Source: Thermoanaerobaculum sp.
GTDB taxonomy: Bacteria; Acidobacteriota; Thermoanaerobaculia; Multivoradales; UBA5704
Direction: 5' to 3'
Assembly (NCBI GenBank): GCA_021154885.1
Contig: JAJKHS010000116.1
Span: forward strand, 119,551 to 183,550
DNA: 64,000 nt
Shown: piece by piece, positions 33,626 to 43,191 of the stretch
How positions within the stretch are numbered: position 1 is the first letter of the stretch
Layout of the letters: the number at the start of each line of letters is the position of its first letter
The notes under the pieces: model-generated
What the model saw: the letters and a program-made list of their open reading frames with translations, nothing else
The model's database searches: none
What the model was told of the DNA's origin: nothing
Position numbers and translations under genes: made by a program

Positions 33626-33982
33626 ATGCTCACGAGACGGACCCCCTGGGTCTTCGTCCTGGCGGTTGTCGTTCTGGTGGGTGCCCTCGACCTGCACCCG
33701 GCGGGGGAGTGGCACAACCTTCTCGACACCGCAGAGGATGGGCATTACTCCCACTGTGCGCAGGGCCCGAACGCTCCGCGGCACCTCGAGCAATTCCAGG
33801 CCGGCCAGCGGCCGCTCTGCCCCTACTGCCTGCATCAACTGCGGACGGGTGGTGCCCACCTCGCCGCCGTAGCGCTCCTCGCCACGCCCTCGATGGCGGG
33901 ATTCCGCGGGCTCGTCTCCACTCCCCTCCTGCGTGAGCGTTGCGCCGCCCCCCGCGGCGCCCGCGGCCCGCCGTCCGTCTGA
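33626..33982 (+). CDS. Small membrane or exported protein with CPYC motif
   Basis: A 118-residue protein with an N-terminal hydrophobic helix (WVFVLAVVVLVGAL), then histidines and CPYCLHQL, a possible metal or redox CxxC site, and a second hydrophobic patch. The start at MLTRR is preferred over an upstream in-frame ATG lying within the promoter-like region. It precedes a TonB receptor by 121 bases; similar small CxxC membrane proteins often accompany metal or siderophore receptors, but I do not recognise a named family. Confidence 0.55.
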   Translation: MLTRRTPWVFVLAVVVLVGALDLHPAGEWHNLLDTAEDGHYSHCAQGPNAPRHLEQFQAGQRPLCPYCLHQLRTGGAHLAAVALLATPSMAGFRGLVSTPLLRERCAAPRGARGPPSV

Positions 33983-34103
33983 CCTCTGTTCCGTTCGCAT
34001 TTCCAAGCAGTCCGCTTCTGTGAAGCGGCTCGCTGCCCGCGCTCGTCTGACGTGGGCTCACGAACGAAACATCTGAAAGGCCTTGTCCTTTCCTGGAGGT
34101 TCG

Positions 34104-36530
34104 ATGAACGTGCAAAACCGATTCATCGGCAGAGCCCTGACCTGCAGGCTCGCCGCTGTCCTCTTTGTGCTCGCCCTGCCGGCCGTCGCCTGGGCAGGGC
34201 AGATCCGTGGCAAGGTCGTCGATCCCGCCGGCGCGCCCCTGCCCGGTGTCACCGTGACGCTCGCCAACGATCTCACCGGCTCGTCACAACAGACGGTCTC
34301 GGGCGCCGACGGCTCCTTCATCTTCTACAACGTCCCCAACAACCCCTACCATCTCCGGGCCTCGCTCGAGGGCTTCGGGGAGTTCCACACTGACGTCGAG
34401 GTCCGCGGCAGCGTGCCGGTGGAGCAGAAGGTCGAGATGACCCCCTCCTTCTCCGGCTCGACCACGGTCACCGCGGAGAAGGAGAGCGTCGCCCTGGAGA
34501 CCGACGACTCCTCGTCCCACGTCGACGTCGACAAGTCGCTGGTGCGCCGTTTCGCGGCGCCGGTCGCTTCGCGCGCTTTCGAGGCGATCGTCCTCTCCGC
34601 CCCCGGCTTCAGCCAGGACGAGAACGGCCGCTACCATTTCCAGGGTGGCCATTCGCAGCAGCTCCTGGTGATCGACGGCCAGCCGATCGGCGACCAGGTG
34701 GGCATCACCTTCTCCAACTCGCTCAACCCGGCGATCGCCGAGGGGATCGAGATCGTCACCGGCGGCATCCCCGCCGAGTTCGGGGAGAAGGCCAACGGCG
34801 TCATCAACCTGACCACCCGCTCCGCGCTCGGACACAACGGCTTCCACGGCGACGTGGGGGTCGGCGCGGCGCGCTACTCGACCCTGGAGGGGGCGGTGGC
34901 GGCGGGTTGGGGAGGATCCCGTTCCGGTCTCTTCTTCGACCTCGATGCCTCGAAATCCGATCGTTTCCTCGATCCGGTCTCCTTCGACAACTTCCACAAC
35001 CACGGCAACACCCGCCGGCTCTTCGGCCGCTGGGACTCCCTCTCGGCCGCCGGGTCCGACTCCTTCCGGCTGACCGGGAGCGGCGGCAAGACGGACCGCG
35101 ACGTGACCAACCTCCCCTCGCAGCAGGAGGCGGGGCAGAACCAGCGAGTCTCCTCGCAGGACTGGAACCTGAACCTCGGCTACCAGCACGTGGCCGCCGC
35201 CGGCTGGGTCTTCGACGGCCAGGTCTACGGCCGCGACAACAAGCTCCGGCTGACCGGCTCACAGAACGACACGCCGGTCATCGCCGACCAGAACCGCTCG
35301 CTCCAGAACCAGGGGACCAACCTGTCGCTGTCGAAGGCGGTGGGCGGCAACGAGCTCAAGGCCGGGGTGCAGGCCAAGCGCTTCCCGATCCGCGAGTCCT
35401 TCCGCTTCGGCATCACCGATCCCGGCCTCAACGATCCCGAGGCCGACGGCTACAACCCCAACCTCGCTCCCTTCGACCTGACGCGGGGCGGCGACTTCTT
35501 CAACTTCAACGGCGAGCGGACGGGCCAGTACTACGCGGGCTACGTCCAGGACACTCTGCGCTGGCAGAACCTGACGGTCAACGCCGGCCTGCGCTACGAC
35601 CATAACAACCTTTTCGAAACGGAGAAGCTGCTCCAGCCTCGCGTGGGCCTCGCCTACTACATCCCGGCCACCAAGACGGTCCTCCGGGCCGCCTATGACC
35701 GGATGTTCATCACCCCGGAGTACGAGAACATCCTGCTCTCCTCCTCGGCGGCCGCGGCCACGCTCGTGCCTCCCGTGCTGCAGGACAACAGCCAGCTCGG
35801 CGGGGGGCATCTCTTCAACGTCTCCGAGCGGCACAACTCCTACAACTTCGGCCTCCAGCAGGGGCTCGGCTCCGCCCTGCGGCTCGACCTCTCCTATTGG
35901 AAGCGGAAGGTGGTGAACGCGGCCGACCAGGACCAGTTCTTCAACACCGGCATCGTCTTCCCGCTCAACTTCAAGGGCGGGGACCTGAACGGCTGGAACG
36001 CCCGGCTCGACGGCGGACCCTGGAACGGCCTGCGCGGCTACCTCTCGGTCGGCCACGTCCATGCCCTCTACATCAACCCCTTCGTCGGCGGCCTCTTCCT
36101 CGACGCCGGCGCGCTCGACACCCTCGCCGGCGGGTCGTTCCTGATCGATCACGATCAGGACCTCCAGGAGCAGCTCGGCGTTTTCTGGGACATTCCGCGG
36201 ACCGGCTTCTGGCTGGGCGTCACCCAGCGCTACGACTCAGGCCTGGTGACCGACGCCGGCACCCTCGCGGACGTCCTCTCGAGCCCGGATACCGCCTACG
36301 CGGCCCCCTTCATCCGCTTCGACCAGGACCCGCAGCGCATCCGGCCGCGCACCCTCTGGAACGCTTCGCTGGGCGCCCGGCTCCAGAAGTACGGTCTGCC
36401 CCTCGAGGTGCAGCTCGACGTCCTGAACCTCGCCGACAAGAAGGGTCTCTACAACTTCCAGTCCGTCTTCGGTGGCACCCACGTGATCCCGCCGCGGACC
36501 CTTGCCGGCCGTATCCGCTACGTCTTCTGA
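34104..36530 (+). CDS. TonB-dependent receptor with carboxypeptidase-like N-domain
   Basis: An 808-residue outer-membrane protein: signal peptide about 1-32 (ending AVAWAG), a carboxypeptidase-regulatory-like beta-sandwich (IRGKVVDPAGAPLPGVTVTL, about 33-115), then a plug (VDKSLVRRF; LLVIDGQPIGDQ; EIVTGGIPAEFGEKANGVINLTT) and a barrel ending AGRIRYVF. The architecture is shared by receptors abundant in Acidobacteriota and Bacteroidota. GGAGG lies just upstream of the ATG. Its stop faces a convergent gene across a long inverted repeat. Confidence 0.9.
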   Translation: MNVQNRFIGRALTCRLAAVLFVLALPAVAWAGQIRGKVVDPAGAPLPGVTVTLANDLTGSSQQTVSGADGSFIFYNVPNNPYHLRASLEGFGEFHTDVEVRGSVPVEQKVEMTPSFSGSTTVTAEKESVALETDDSSSHVDVDKSLVRRFAAPVASRAFEAIVLSAPGFSQDENGRYHFQGGHSQQLLVIDGQPIGDQVGITFSNSLNPAIAEGIEIVTGGIPAEFGEKANGVINLTTRSALGHNGFHGDVGVGAARYSTLEGAVAAGWGGSRSGLFFDLDASKSDRFLDPVSFDNFHNHGNTRRLFGRWDSLSAAGSDSFRLTGSGGKTDRDVTNLPSQQEAGQNQRVSSQDWNLNLGYQHVAAAGWVFDGQVYGRDNKLRLTGSQNDTPVIADQNRSLQNQGTNLSLSKAVGGNELKAGVQAKRFPIRESFRFGITDPGLNDPEADGYNPNLAPFDLTRGGDFFNFNGERTGQYYAGYVQDTLRWQNLTVNAGLRYDHNNLFETEKLLQPRVGLAYYIPATKTVLRAAYDRMFITPEYENILLSSSAAAATLVPPVLQDNSQLGGGHLFNVSERHNSYNFGLQQGLGSALRLDLSYWKRKVVNAADQDQFFNTGIVFPLNFKGGDLNGWNARLDGGPWNGLRGYLSVGHVHALYINPFVGGLFLDAGALDTLAGGSFLIDHDQDLQEQLGVFWDIPRTGFWLGVTQRYDSGLVTDAGTLADVLSSPDTAYAAPFIRFDQDPQRIRPRTLWNASLGARLQKYGLPLEVQLDVLNLADKKGLYNFQSVFGGTHVIPPRTLAGRIRYVF

Positions 36531-36548
36531 GGCTTTCGCATGACCGTT

Positions 36549-36650
36549 CGGACCGCAGAAGTGAGGCCGTCCCTTTCGCTGGCGGACCTGTCCCTTTGCC
36601 AGGCGGGTTCGCCTCCTCCTCGAGAGGGGCGGCCTCTCTTCTGCGGTCCG
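36549..36650. terminator. Long inverted repeat between convergent genes, likely bidirectional terminator
   Basis: Perfect 13-base arms CGGACCGCAGAAG (36549-36561) and CTTCTGCGGTCCG (36638-36650) are extended inward by a second near-match (GAGGCCG with CGGCCTC). The central part holds further short dyads. It sits between the stops of the receptor (+) and the secreted protein (-). The cruciform potential is large for a simple terminator, and no T-run is present. Confidence 0.6.
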
Positions 36651-36663
36651 CAACGCCTTCGCC

Positions 36664-37410
36664 TCACCTCCCTTCCGGCGTCACCGCATAGTCCGCGAAT
36701 TCGCTGATGCTGTCGGTCTTCGACCAGACGCCGACCTTGCCCGAGACCGGGGCGGCGAGGGTGTAGTCGAGAAGCTTTTCGCCGTCGAGCCAGCCTGCGA
36801 GCTGGGTGCCGTGGACCACGATCTTGATCGCGTGCCACTCCTTGTAGGGAATGTGGACCTCCTTGACCCCCTTCTTGACGAAGCTCCGCTTCCCCTTGTC
36901 GAAGGTCCACAACACCAGGTTGTCCTCCTTGCCGTTGAAACGGACGGTCAGATAATCGCCGTTCGGCTTGAGATTGAAAAGGATGCCGGCGCACTGATCG
37001 AGGACGCCGCCAAGGAGCTTGAAGCGGACCGAGATCTCGCCATCGCGGAAGTCGTCGACCTCCCTGGCCACGGCGTAGGGGAAGTAGGCGAACGCTTTCA
37101 CGTTGTCGATGAACTCCTCATGGCGCGAGCCATAGATGGCGCGGGCCTTGTCCGCCAGCCCGCCGGCCGGCTGCCCCTTCTTCCACTGCCGGCCATCCAC
37201 CAGCAGGACCTTCTTGCCGTCGTCCGTGGTGATCGACCAGTCGCCGACGACGGCGAGGAAGCGCGACGGCTCGCCGCCCGCCTTTTCGCTCGCGAGGTCC
37301 AGGCGCACGGCCGCGGGCGGTTTGGCCGGCGGAGTGGGTTGGGCGGCGAGGGGAGGAGACAGCCTGGCGAGGGCCAGGACGGCAAGGGCGATCAGATGAG
37401 ATTTCTGCAA
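36664..37410 (-). CDS. Secreted LamG/DUF1080-like protein
   Basis: A secreted protein of about 248 residues with signal peptide LIALAVLALARLSPPLAAQ and a concanavalin-like sandwich domain similar to DUF1080/glycan-binding modules (DGEISVRFKLLGG, AGILFNLKPNGDYLTVRFN, GWLDGEKLLDYTL, GKVGVWSKTDS). I chose the TTG at 37410 because GGAGG is placed 6 bases before it; another TTG lies 12 bases upstream. It overlaps the permease stop. It may bind a carbohydrate or surface ligand at the periplasm for the adjoining exporter. Confidence 0.65.
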   Translation of the reverse strand: MQKSHLIALAVLALARLSPPLAAQPTPPAKPPAAVRLDLASEKAGGEPSRFLAVVGDWSITTDDGKKVLLVDGRQWKKGQPAGGLADKARAIYGSRHEEFIDNVKAFAYFPYAVAREVDDFRDGEISVRFKLLGGVLDQCAGILFNLKPNGDYLTVRFNGKEDNLVLWTFDKGKRSFVKKGVKEVHIPYKEWHAIKIVVHGTQLAGWLDGEKLLDYTLAAPVSGKVGVWSKTDSISEFADYAVTPEGR

Positions 37411-38780
37411 GACGACCTCCAACGGCCGCGCGATGCGGCAAAAGCCAGGCCCACGGCGAGGGGCCAGACGATGTAGAACAGGGGCGCCGCGCCCCGCGGG
37501 GACGCGGCGCGAGAATAGCCGGGATACGACGGTTCGGACGCCCTCGCCGGCGCCGGCACGCCGGCGAGCTCATAGAGCTTCGCGAGGACGATCGGCTCGG
37601 TCGTCGACCGCAGCAGGGCTCGCCGGGGTCCCACGGCGTACCAGACCTCGCCGTATCGGCTCTCCGGACTTTCGAACAGGCCCGAGCGGCTCTGCGCCGC
37701 GTAGGTGACGGCGAAATCCGGCAGCACCCGGCGCAGCTTGGCGAGGACGTTCGTTTCGAGGTCGGTCCGCTTGGGATCCTCGGGCGAGAGGTGGACGGTG
37801 ACGCGGACCGGCTGCCGGAGAGACCGGAGGGCCGCCTCGTCGGCGCGCGGAAATGAATTGCGCCGGTCCTCGGCCAGGTCCCAGCCCTGGCGCCACGACG
37901 CGGCGAGCCCCGCGCCGCCCAGGGTGAGCAGGACGAGGATCGCCGAGCGCACGGCGCGCGACGGGACGGGGCGGAACGGGTCGAGCCAGAGCCCCGCGAA
38001 AGCGAATCCGGCCAGGCTCGCGAGGACCAGGATGGTCACCATGGCCAGGCGCAGCTCGCCGTGCTCGAACGTGCGCAGCGCCGCCTCGGGAGTGAACGGA
38101 GCGAGGCGGGCAAGGAGCCCCTCCCGCCCCTCGGCGACGAAGGCGAGCGCCCAGGTGCCCACCGTGAAGCCGAGGGTCACGATGGCAGCGCTCGAGCTGC
38201 TGCGGCAGACCGCGGCGGCGGCCACGGCGACCCCGATCGTCAGCAGGGCGTGGAGGAGATGGCCGAGGACGACGTTGGCGGTCTCGCCGCCGTCGAGGTG
38301 GCCGCCATAGCCGAGCCAGAGGAGGAGGGCGAGGAGACCAGGAATCCAGGCCACGAGCCAGCCGAGCAGGAGCACGCCCGCCTTCACGGCGAGCCGCACG
38401 GCCAGGCCGGCCGGCGATAGGATCGATTGCACCAGGATTTTGCCGGCGCCGCTTTCCCGCTCCGTGGCGACCAGACGGATCGCGACGAAGGGCAGGAGGA
38501 AGGTCGCCACCAGGGCGTAGGCGCCCAGCGTCGGTACCACGAGGCCGTCGAGCGGGCTCAACCCCTGCGCCAGCGCCGCCGGCCCGCCGGTCCCGCCGCC
38601 ATCGCCGGCACCCCCGCTCACCTCGGCATAGGTCTCGACCGCGGTGATAAGGGCCTGGCCCACCAGCGGGCCGGTGAGGGCCAGCAGCAGCCACCAGGCA
38701 CGCGACGCGAGCAGCTCCCGCCACTCCAGGGCGAAGAGGGCAAAAGCCCTACGTGAGCGCGAGGAACACCTCCTCGACAC
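37392..38780 (-). CDS. ABC-2-type transporter permease
   Basis: A permease of 462 residues with six or more hydrophobic helices and a large extracytoplasmic region (about 300-420, including VRVTVHLSPEDPKRTDLETN) before the last helix. It resembles NosY/ABC-2 permeases with an inserted soluble domain. The GTG start overlaps the ATPase stop; a later start near MLAS-type residues is possible. It pairs with the ATPase directly upstream. Confidence 0.75.
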   Translation of the reverse strand: MSRRCSSRSRRAFALFALEWRELLASRAWWLLLALTGPLVGQALITAVETYAEVSGGAGDGGGTGGPAALAQGLSPLDGLVVPTLGAYALVATFLLPFVAIRLVATERESGAGKILVQSILSPAGLAVRLAVKAGVLLLGWLVAWIPGLLALLLWLGYGGHLDGGETANVVLGHLLHALLTIGVAVAAAAVCRSSSSAAIVTLGFTVGTWALAFVAEGREGLLARLAPFTPEAALRTFEHGELRLAMVTILVLASLAGFAFAGLWLDPFRPVPSRAVRSAILVLLTLGGAGLAASWRQGWDLAEDRRNSFPRADEAALRSLRQPVRVTVHLSPEDPKRTDLETNVLAKLRRVLPDFAVTYAAQSRSGLFESPESRYGEVWYAVGPRRALLRSTTEPIVLAKLYELAGVPAPARASEPSYPGYSRAASPRGAAPLFYIVWPLAVGLAFAASRGRWRSSCRNLI

Positions 38781-39471
38781 CCGTATCGGGGAGATGGGCG
38801 ACCCCGGCCCGCTCGCGGAGATGGGGGAGCGTCCCCTCGCCTGCCACCCTGCCGCCGGCGAGGAGCACGAAGCGGTCGCAGGCGCGGCCGGCGTCGGTGA
38901 GCTGGTGGATCGAAAGGAAAAGCGTGCGGCCGCGCGCCGCCTCGCCGCGGAGGATGGTGGTCGCCTCCCGCGTCTGGCGCAGGTCGAGGCCGTCGAACGG
39001 CTCGTCGAGCATCAGCAGGGGCTGCGGCGCGAGGAGCCCGAGGGCGATGAGGAACCGCTTGCGCTCGCCCTTGGAGAGCGAGCGCACGGGCGCGCCGAGC
39101 AGGGTGCGGAGCTGCAGCGCGCCGGCGACGGCGGCCACCCGCCCCGCCGTCACGCCCCAGAGGTCACGGAAAAAGAGGAGGACGCGGCAGACAGGCTGGT
39201 CCGGCCACGGCGCGATGCCGTCGGGGACGTAGAACATCATCCCGCTCCGCTCGGCCGGAGAGAGGGCGCGGCCGGCCGGGCCGCGGACCTCGCCGGCATC
39301 GGCGGGGAGCACGCCGGCGAGGCATTCGAAGAGCGTCGTCTTGCCCGCGCCGTTGGGGCCGATCAGGCCGAGCACCTCGCCCGGCCGCACGGTGAAGCTC
39401 ACCGCGTCGAGCACCCGGCGCGGGCCGTAGCTCTTGGCGATCTTCCGCACGGCCAGGAGAAGATCGGACAT
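38749..39471 (-). CDS. ABC transporter ATP-binding protein
   Basis: A 240-residue ATPase with Walker A GPNGAGKTT, signature SLSKGERKR, Walker B LLMLDEPFDGLD and a switch His (LSIHQLTD). It belongs to the ABC-2 exporter class. The start is immediately after the stop of the TonB receptor, and the C-terminus overlaps the permease gene by 32 bases. The exporter and receptor are therefore probably co-expressed. Confidence 0.93.
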   Translation of the reverse strand: MSDLLLAVRKIAKSYGPRRVLDAVSFTVRPGEVLGLIGPNGAGKTTLFECLAGVLPADAGEVRGPAGRALSPAERSGMMFYVPDGIAPWPDQPVCRVLLFFRDLWGVTAGRVAAVAGALQLRTLLGAPVRSLSKGERKRFLIALGLLAPQPLLMLDEPFDGLDLRQTREATTILRGEAARGRTLFLSIHQLTDAGRACDRFVLLAGGRVAGEGTLPHLRERAGVAHLPDTGVEEVFLALT

Positions 39472-42315
39472 CTAGAACCGCAACCGTGCCTGGAACTGCC
39501 ACTGGCGGCTCGGATCGACGTTGGCGAGGCCGCCGAGCGGCTGGCCGAACGTTGCCAGCGGCTTGCCCGTGGGGTCGTTGCCGAAGACGCTGTTGAAGCC
39601 CACCACGTTCTGGTGATTGGTGACGTTGAAGACCTCGGCGCGCAGCCCGAGCCTGCCGAAGCCGATGGGGAAGTCACGCTCCAGGAACAGGGTGAGCTGA
39701 TAGAGATCGTCGCCGCGCCCGGCGTTGCGGCCGATCACGTGCCCATTGATCACCGGGCGATCCGTGTTCGCGCCGTCGCCGTTGTTGTCGACGCCGGTCG
39801 TGATGTTGAAGGGACGGCCCGTGCCGTACTCGGCGACGCCGCCGAAGCGCAGCTCCAACGGCAGGCCCACCCAGCCGCTCAGGACGGCGCGGTGGCGCTG
39901 GTCGAGGAGGCTGTCGGCCCACTCCTTGCCGAGCTGGTGCACGTCGTTGGGATCGCCGCCCGGCGCGTCGGGCTCGACGTTGTTGCGGGTGTGCGACCAG
40001 GTGTAGCTCAAGAGCATCTGGCCCCGGGCCGCGAAGTCTTTGCGGAGATTGAGCTGCAGGCCGTCGTACCTGCTCTCACCATTGTTGACGGTCACCAGGA
40101 TACGGCGGTAGCCGTTGGGGAGCGGGGTGATCGGACGGGTGGCGTCGGCCACGGCCGCCGGGCGGATCTGTCCCGGGGCGGTGCGGACGAATTCCGACGG
40201 CGCGTTGAGGTCGAGGTTGCGCGGGATGTCCGTGGTCTGGGCGTGCACGCCGTCGAGGCTCAGGAACCAGTGCACCCCGATCTCGCGCTCGGCGCCGAGC
40301 GTCGCCTGGACGGTGCGCGGATTGATGAAGCTGTCCGGATAGCCGCCGAGGAGCTTCGAGACGTCGAAAAACTGATTATAAAAACTGGCGCGCCCCGGCC
40401 GGACGGTGATGTCGCGCGGCGGCAGCACCGCTCCCGGTGGAAAGGCGGGCAGCGGCTGCAGCGAGGTCGGGAATCCGAGCTGACCCGGCGCCGCGCTGAA
40501 GGTGAAGAACCCCGTCGGGCCGGCGAGCTCCCAACCGGCGTCGATGTTGGCCTGGACCTCCGAATAATAGACCCCGTAGCCGCCGCGCACGATCGTGCGC
40601 GGATCGTTGCCCGGGTTCCAGGCGAAGCCGAGCCGCGGCGCGACGTTGTTCGTGTCGTCCGTCAGGCTCTGCCGGTCATAGCGCGCGCCGAGGTTGAGGA
40701 CGAGGTTGCTGCGCAGGCGGTAGTCGTCCTGGGCGAAGAGCGACCAGAGATTCTCGCCCACCGAATAGTGGACATTGCCGAACCCCTGGGTGAACCGCTG
40801 CACGTCGTTGATCGTAAGCTGCGAGGTGGGGATGGCGGCGGAGATCCCCGGCTTGAAGGTGAACTGGCCGAGGACGAACGGAGAGCCGAATTCCTGGCCG
40901 TTGCCTCCCGAGCGGGAGTGCTCGTAATCGCCGCCTATCTTGAGCAGATGGCTGCCCAGCGACAGGGAGACCGTATCGGCGAGTTGCTCCTGCCGGTTCG
41001 TGAGCTTGGCGAAGCGCGATTCCCCTTCGGTCGAGACGCCGGTCCGCACGAACTGGGTGGAGGGGCTCAACGGATCGAACTGCGTGATGGGGTCCCCGTC
41101 CTGCCAGACCAGCCGCGCGTCGTTGAAGGCGTTGGCGCCGAGCACGGCGGTATCGCCGAGCTGCGCGGCCTGGGTGTTGCGCCGGAACGTCCGGCCGGCG
41201 CTCGGCAGCGTGTTGCCGCCCACCACGTCCTGGGGGTTGGTGTCGGTGAAATGGTCGAGCGAGAAGCGGGCGAACAGGTGGTGCTGCGCGTTGAGGTCCA
41301 GATCGACGCGGCCGAAGAACAGCTTCTGCTTGTAGTTCCCGGTGAACACGCCGGGAGCGAGCGGCGAGGTGATGACGGAGTCGCGATCCTGGTCGTTGTA
41401 CTCGCCGGCGACGGACCAGTAGGCGCGGTCGCGCACGATGGGACCCGCGAAGGCGCCGCTCCCCTGCTTGAGCTCGTCGTGCGATTTTTGCTGGGTGACC
41501 GGCGCCTTCGACTGCAGCCCGCCGGGCCGCGAGAGGGCCACGAGATCGCCGTGGAAATCGTTGGTGCCCGTGCGGGTCACGAGGTTGATGGCGCCGCCGG
41601 CGCTGCGCCCGTACTCCGCCGAGAAGCTGTTGGTGAGGACGGTGAATTCCTGGATGGAGGCGAGGGGGATGGCGGTGAAGATCGTCTGCCGGCCCCAGGC
41701 GTCGTCCGCCGTGCTGCCGTCCACCGTGAAGGACTGCTGCCGCCGGCCGCCGCCGTCGATCACGAACAGGGTCTCGCCGAGGAACAGGTCGCCGGTGCCG
41801 CGGGCCGAGCGCACCGCCGAGTTGAGCAGCGGCAGCGAGGTGACTTTGCGGCCCAGGATCGGCGTCTCCTGGATCTTCTGGGCGTCGAAGCGGTTGCCGA
41901 GTTGCGGCGAATCGGACTGCACCCCTTCCGCCGTGCCGTAGACGGTGATCGCGGCCTCGACCGCGGCGGGGTTGAGCACCACGTCGATCGCCGCCGTCTG
42001 GCCGCCACGGAGCTGGATTCCCCCCCGCTCCTGCGGCGCGAGCCCCTCGTGCGCGACGCGGATGCGCCAGGTCCCGGTCAACGGCAGCTCGGGGATCGTG
42101 TAGAGGCCCTGGGCGTCGGTGCGCGCCGTGCGCGAGAAGCCGGTCGCCTCGTTGGTGACCGTGACCTCGGCACCGGCCACAGGCGCGCCCGACTGATCGC
42201 GGACCTGCCCGCGGATCGCCCCGATGCCGGGCGTCTGCGCCTGAGCGGCGGCGAGCAGGAGCAGGAAGAGAGCAAAGAAGACAGATCCGGAACGGACGGT
42301 CCTGAAAACACGCAT
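39472..42315 (-). CDS. TonB-dependent receptor with carboxypeptidase-like N-domain
   Basis: A 947-residue outer-membrane receptor: signal peptide to about AAAQAQ, a regulatory beta-sandwich (IRGQVRDQSGAPVAGAEVTV), plug residues (KIQETPILGRKVTSLPLLNS, VIDGGGRRQQSFTVDG, EFTVLTNSFSAEYGRSAGG) and a barrel ending FQARLRF. The start at MRVFRTV has GGAGGAG properly spaced; the longer frame begins nine codons earlier. The substrate is unknown. It leads a TonB-ABC-permease-secreted protein operon. Confidence 0.9.
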   Translation of the reverse strand: MRVFRTVRSGSVFFALFLLLLAAAQAQTPGIGAIRGQVRDQSGAPVAGAEVTVTNEATGFSRTARTDAQGLYTIPELPLTGTWRIRVAHEGLAPQERGGIQLRGGQTAAIDVVLNPAAVEAAITVYGTAEGVQSDSPQLGNRFDAQKIQETPILGRKVTSLPLLNSAVRSARGTGDLFLGETLFVIDGGGRRQQSFTVDGSTADDAWGRQTIFTAIPLASIQEFTVLTNSFSAEYGRSAGGAINLVTRTGTNDFHGDLVALSRPGGLQSKAPVTQQKSHDELKQGSGAFAGPIVRDRAYWSVAGEYNDQDRDSVITSPLAPGVFTGNYKQKLFFGRVDLDLNAQHHLFARFSLDHFTDTNPQDVVGGNTLPSAGRTFRRNTQAAQLGDTAVLGANAFNDARLVWQDGDPITQFDPLSPSTQFVRTGVSTEGESRFAKLTNRQEQLADTVSLSLGSHLLKIGGDYEHSRSGGNGQEFGSPFVLGQFTFKPGISAAIPTSQLTINDVQRFTQGFGNVHYSVGENLWSLFAQDDYRLRSNLVLNLGARYDRQSLTDDTNNVAPRLGFAWNPGNDPRTIVRGGYGVYYSEVQANIDAGWELAGPTGFFTFSAAPGQLGFPTSLQPLPAFPPGAVLPPRDITVRPGRASFYNQFFDVSKLLGGYPDSFINPRTVQATLGAEREIGVHWFLSLDGVHAQTTDIPRNLDLNAPSEFVRTAPGQIRPAAVADATRPITPLPNGYRRILVTVNNGESRYDGLQLNLRKDFAARGQMLLSYTWSHTRNNVEPDAPGGDPNDVHQLGKEWADSLLDQRHRAVLSGWVGLPLELRFGGVAEYGTGRPFNITTGVDNNGDGANTDRPVINGHVIGRNAGRGDDLYQLTLFLERDFPIGFGRLGLRAEVFNVTNHQNVVGFNSVFGNDPTGKPLATFGQPLGGLANVDPSRQWQFQARLRF

Positions 42316-42411
42316 GGGGAAAACTCCTCCTTCGCAAAGCATTGAACGATCGGGCTGCCCACTGGAGACGGCCCGCCATGACGATCGACCAGGCGAGAAG
42401 CGCGCCTGGCC

Positions 42412-43179
42412 TTATTCGTTCTGCCGCTGGGTGAGGAGGAGGATGTCGAAGAAGAGAGAAGGGCCCGTCCCGGCGCGTGACAACGCCGCACGGCGGGCGG
42501 ACGGGGCTGCGGCCACGCTGGTGACCGGGAGGCGACTCGGAGGCTGTGGCGGAGCCGGCCCGGAGACGAGCACGGCGGCTTCGTCGTGCGTCGCGGTCAG
42601 ATCGGGCCGCGCCTGGAGGCCGGGCCGCTCGGCCGCGACCACCTGACGCAGCCCACCACCGCGGCGCGAGCCTTCCACCCAGGCGACGACTCCGGCGTGA
42701 CCGGGGAGGGCTGGCTCACCCGCGGTGAAGGCTCGGCGGGGCCGCTCCAAAACCGGGGGAGCGACCGGAGAAACCGTGATCGCGAACCGCTCCGGCAACT
42801 CGACGACGGCCTCCCGGCGCTCGTCGCCGAAGCGCAGGAGGATGCGGGCGTCCGCCGTGGGGATGGGAGGGACCTGGAAGCGGATCCGGCGGAGATCCTG
42901 GTCCAGATGCGGCGTGATCCGCATCGGATAGGTCGCGCCGCCGTCGAGGCTGAGGAACGCCTCCCACTCCTCAACTCCAGGCAGGAGAGGGAAGGACCCG
43001 CTCGGCGCCCATTCCAATTCGGCCGTGGAGCCGGCGACGAGCAGGGCTCCCGCCTGCGGCGCCACGAGCTGGATGGGCGCGCCCGCCTCCCGCGTCCCCC
43101 GCGCGAAACCGGCGGGGCTGAGCGCGAGAAGGCCCAGGACGAGCCAGGCCAGGACGGGGAGGGGGCGGGAGTACCGCAT
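42412..43179 (-). CDS. Secreted hypothetical protein with Ig-like domain
   Basis: A 255-residue protein with signal peptide (LAWLVLGLLALSPAGFA) followed by an Ig/FN3-like stretch (IQLVAPQAGALLVAGSTAELEWAP, FLSLDGGATYPMRITPHL, FQVPPIPTADARILLRFGD). The C-terminal half is low-complexity, rich in Ala, Pro and Arg. It starts 12 bases after the CusA stop, so it is part of the efflux operon, perhaps a periplasmic accessory. No named family is recognised. Confidence 0.6.
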   Translation of the reverse strand: MRYSRPLPVLAWLVLGLLALSPAGFARGTREAGAPIQLVAPQAGALLVAGSTAELEWAPSGSFPLLPGVEEWEAFLSLDGGATYPMRITPHLDQDLRRIRFQVPPIPTADARILLRFGDERREAVVELPERFAITVSPVAPPVLERPRRAFTAGEPALPGHAGVVAWVEGSRRGGGLRQVVAAERPGLQARPDLTATHDEAAVLVSGPAPPQPPSRLPVTSVAAAPSARRAALSRAGTGPSLFFDILLLTQRQNE

Positions 43180-43191
43180 AAGCGGTTACAA

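Noticed and set aside
38644..42345. 1233-codon + frame opposite the TonB receptor and ABC genes
   Set aside because: Composition of a shadow frame; the minus strand encodes recognisable Walker motifs and receptor plug sequence.
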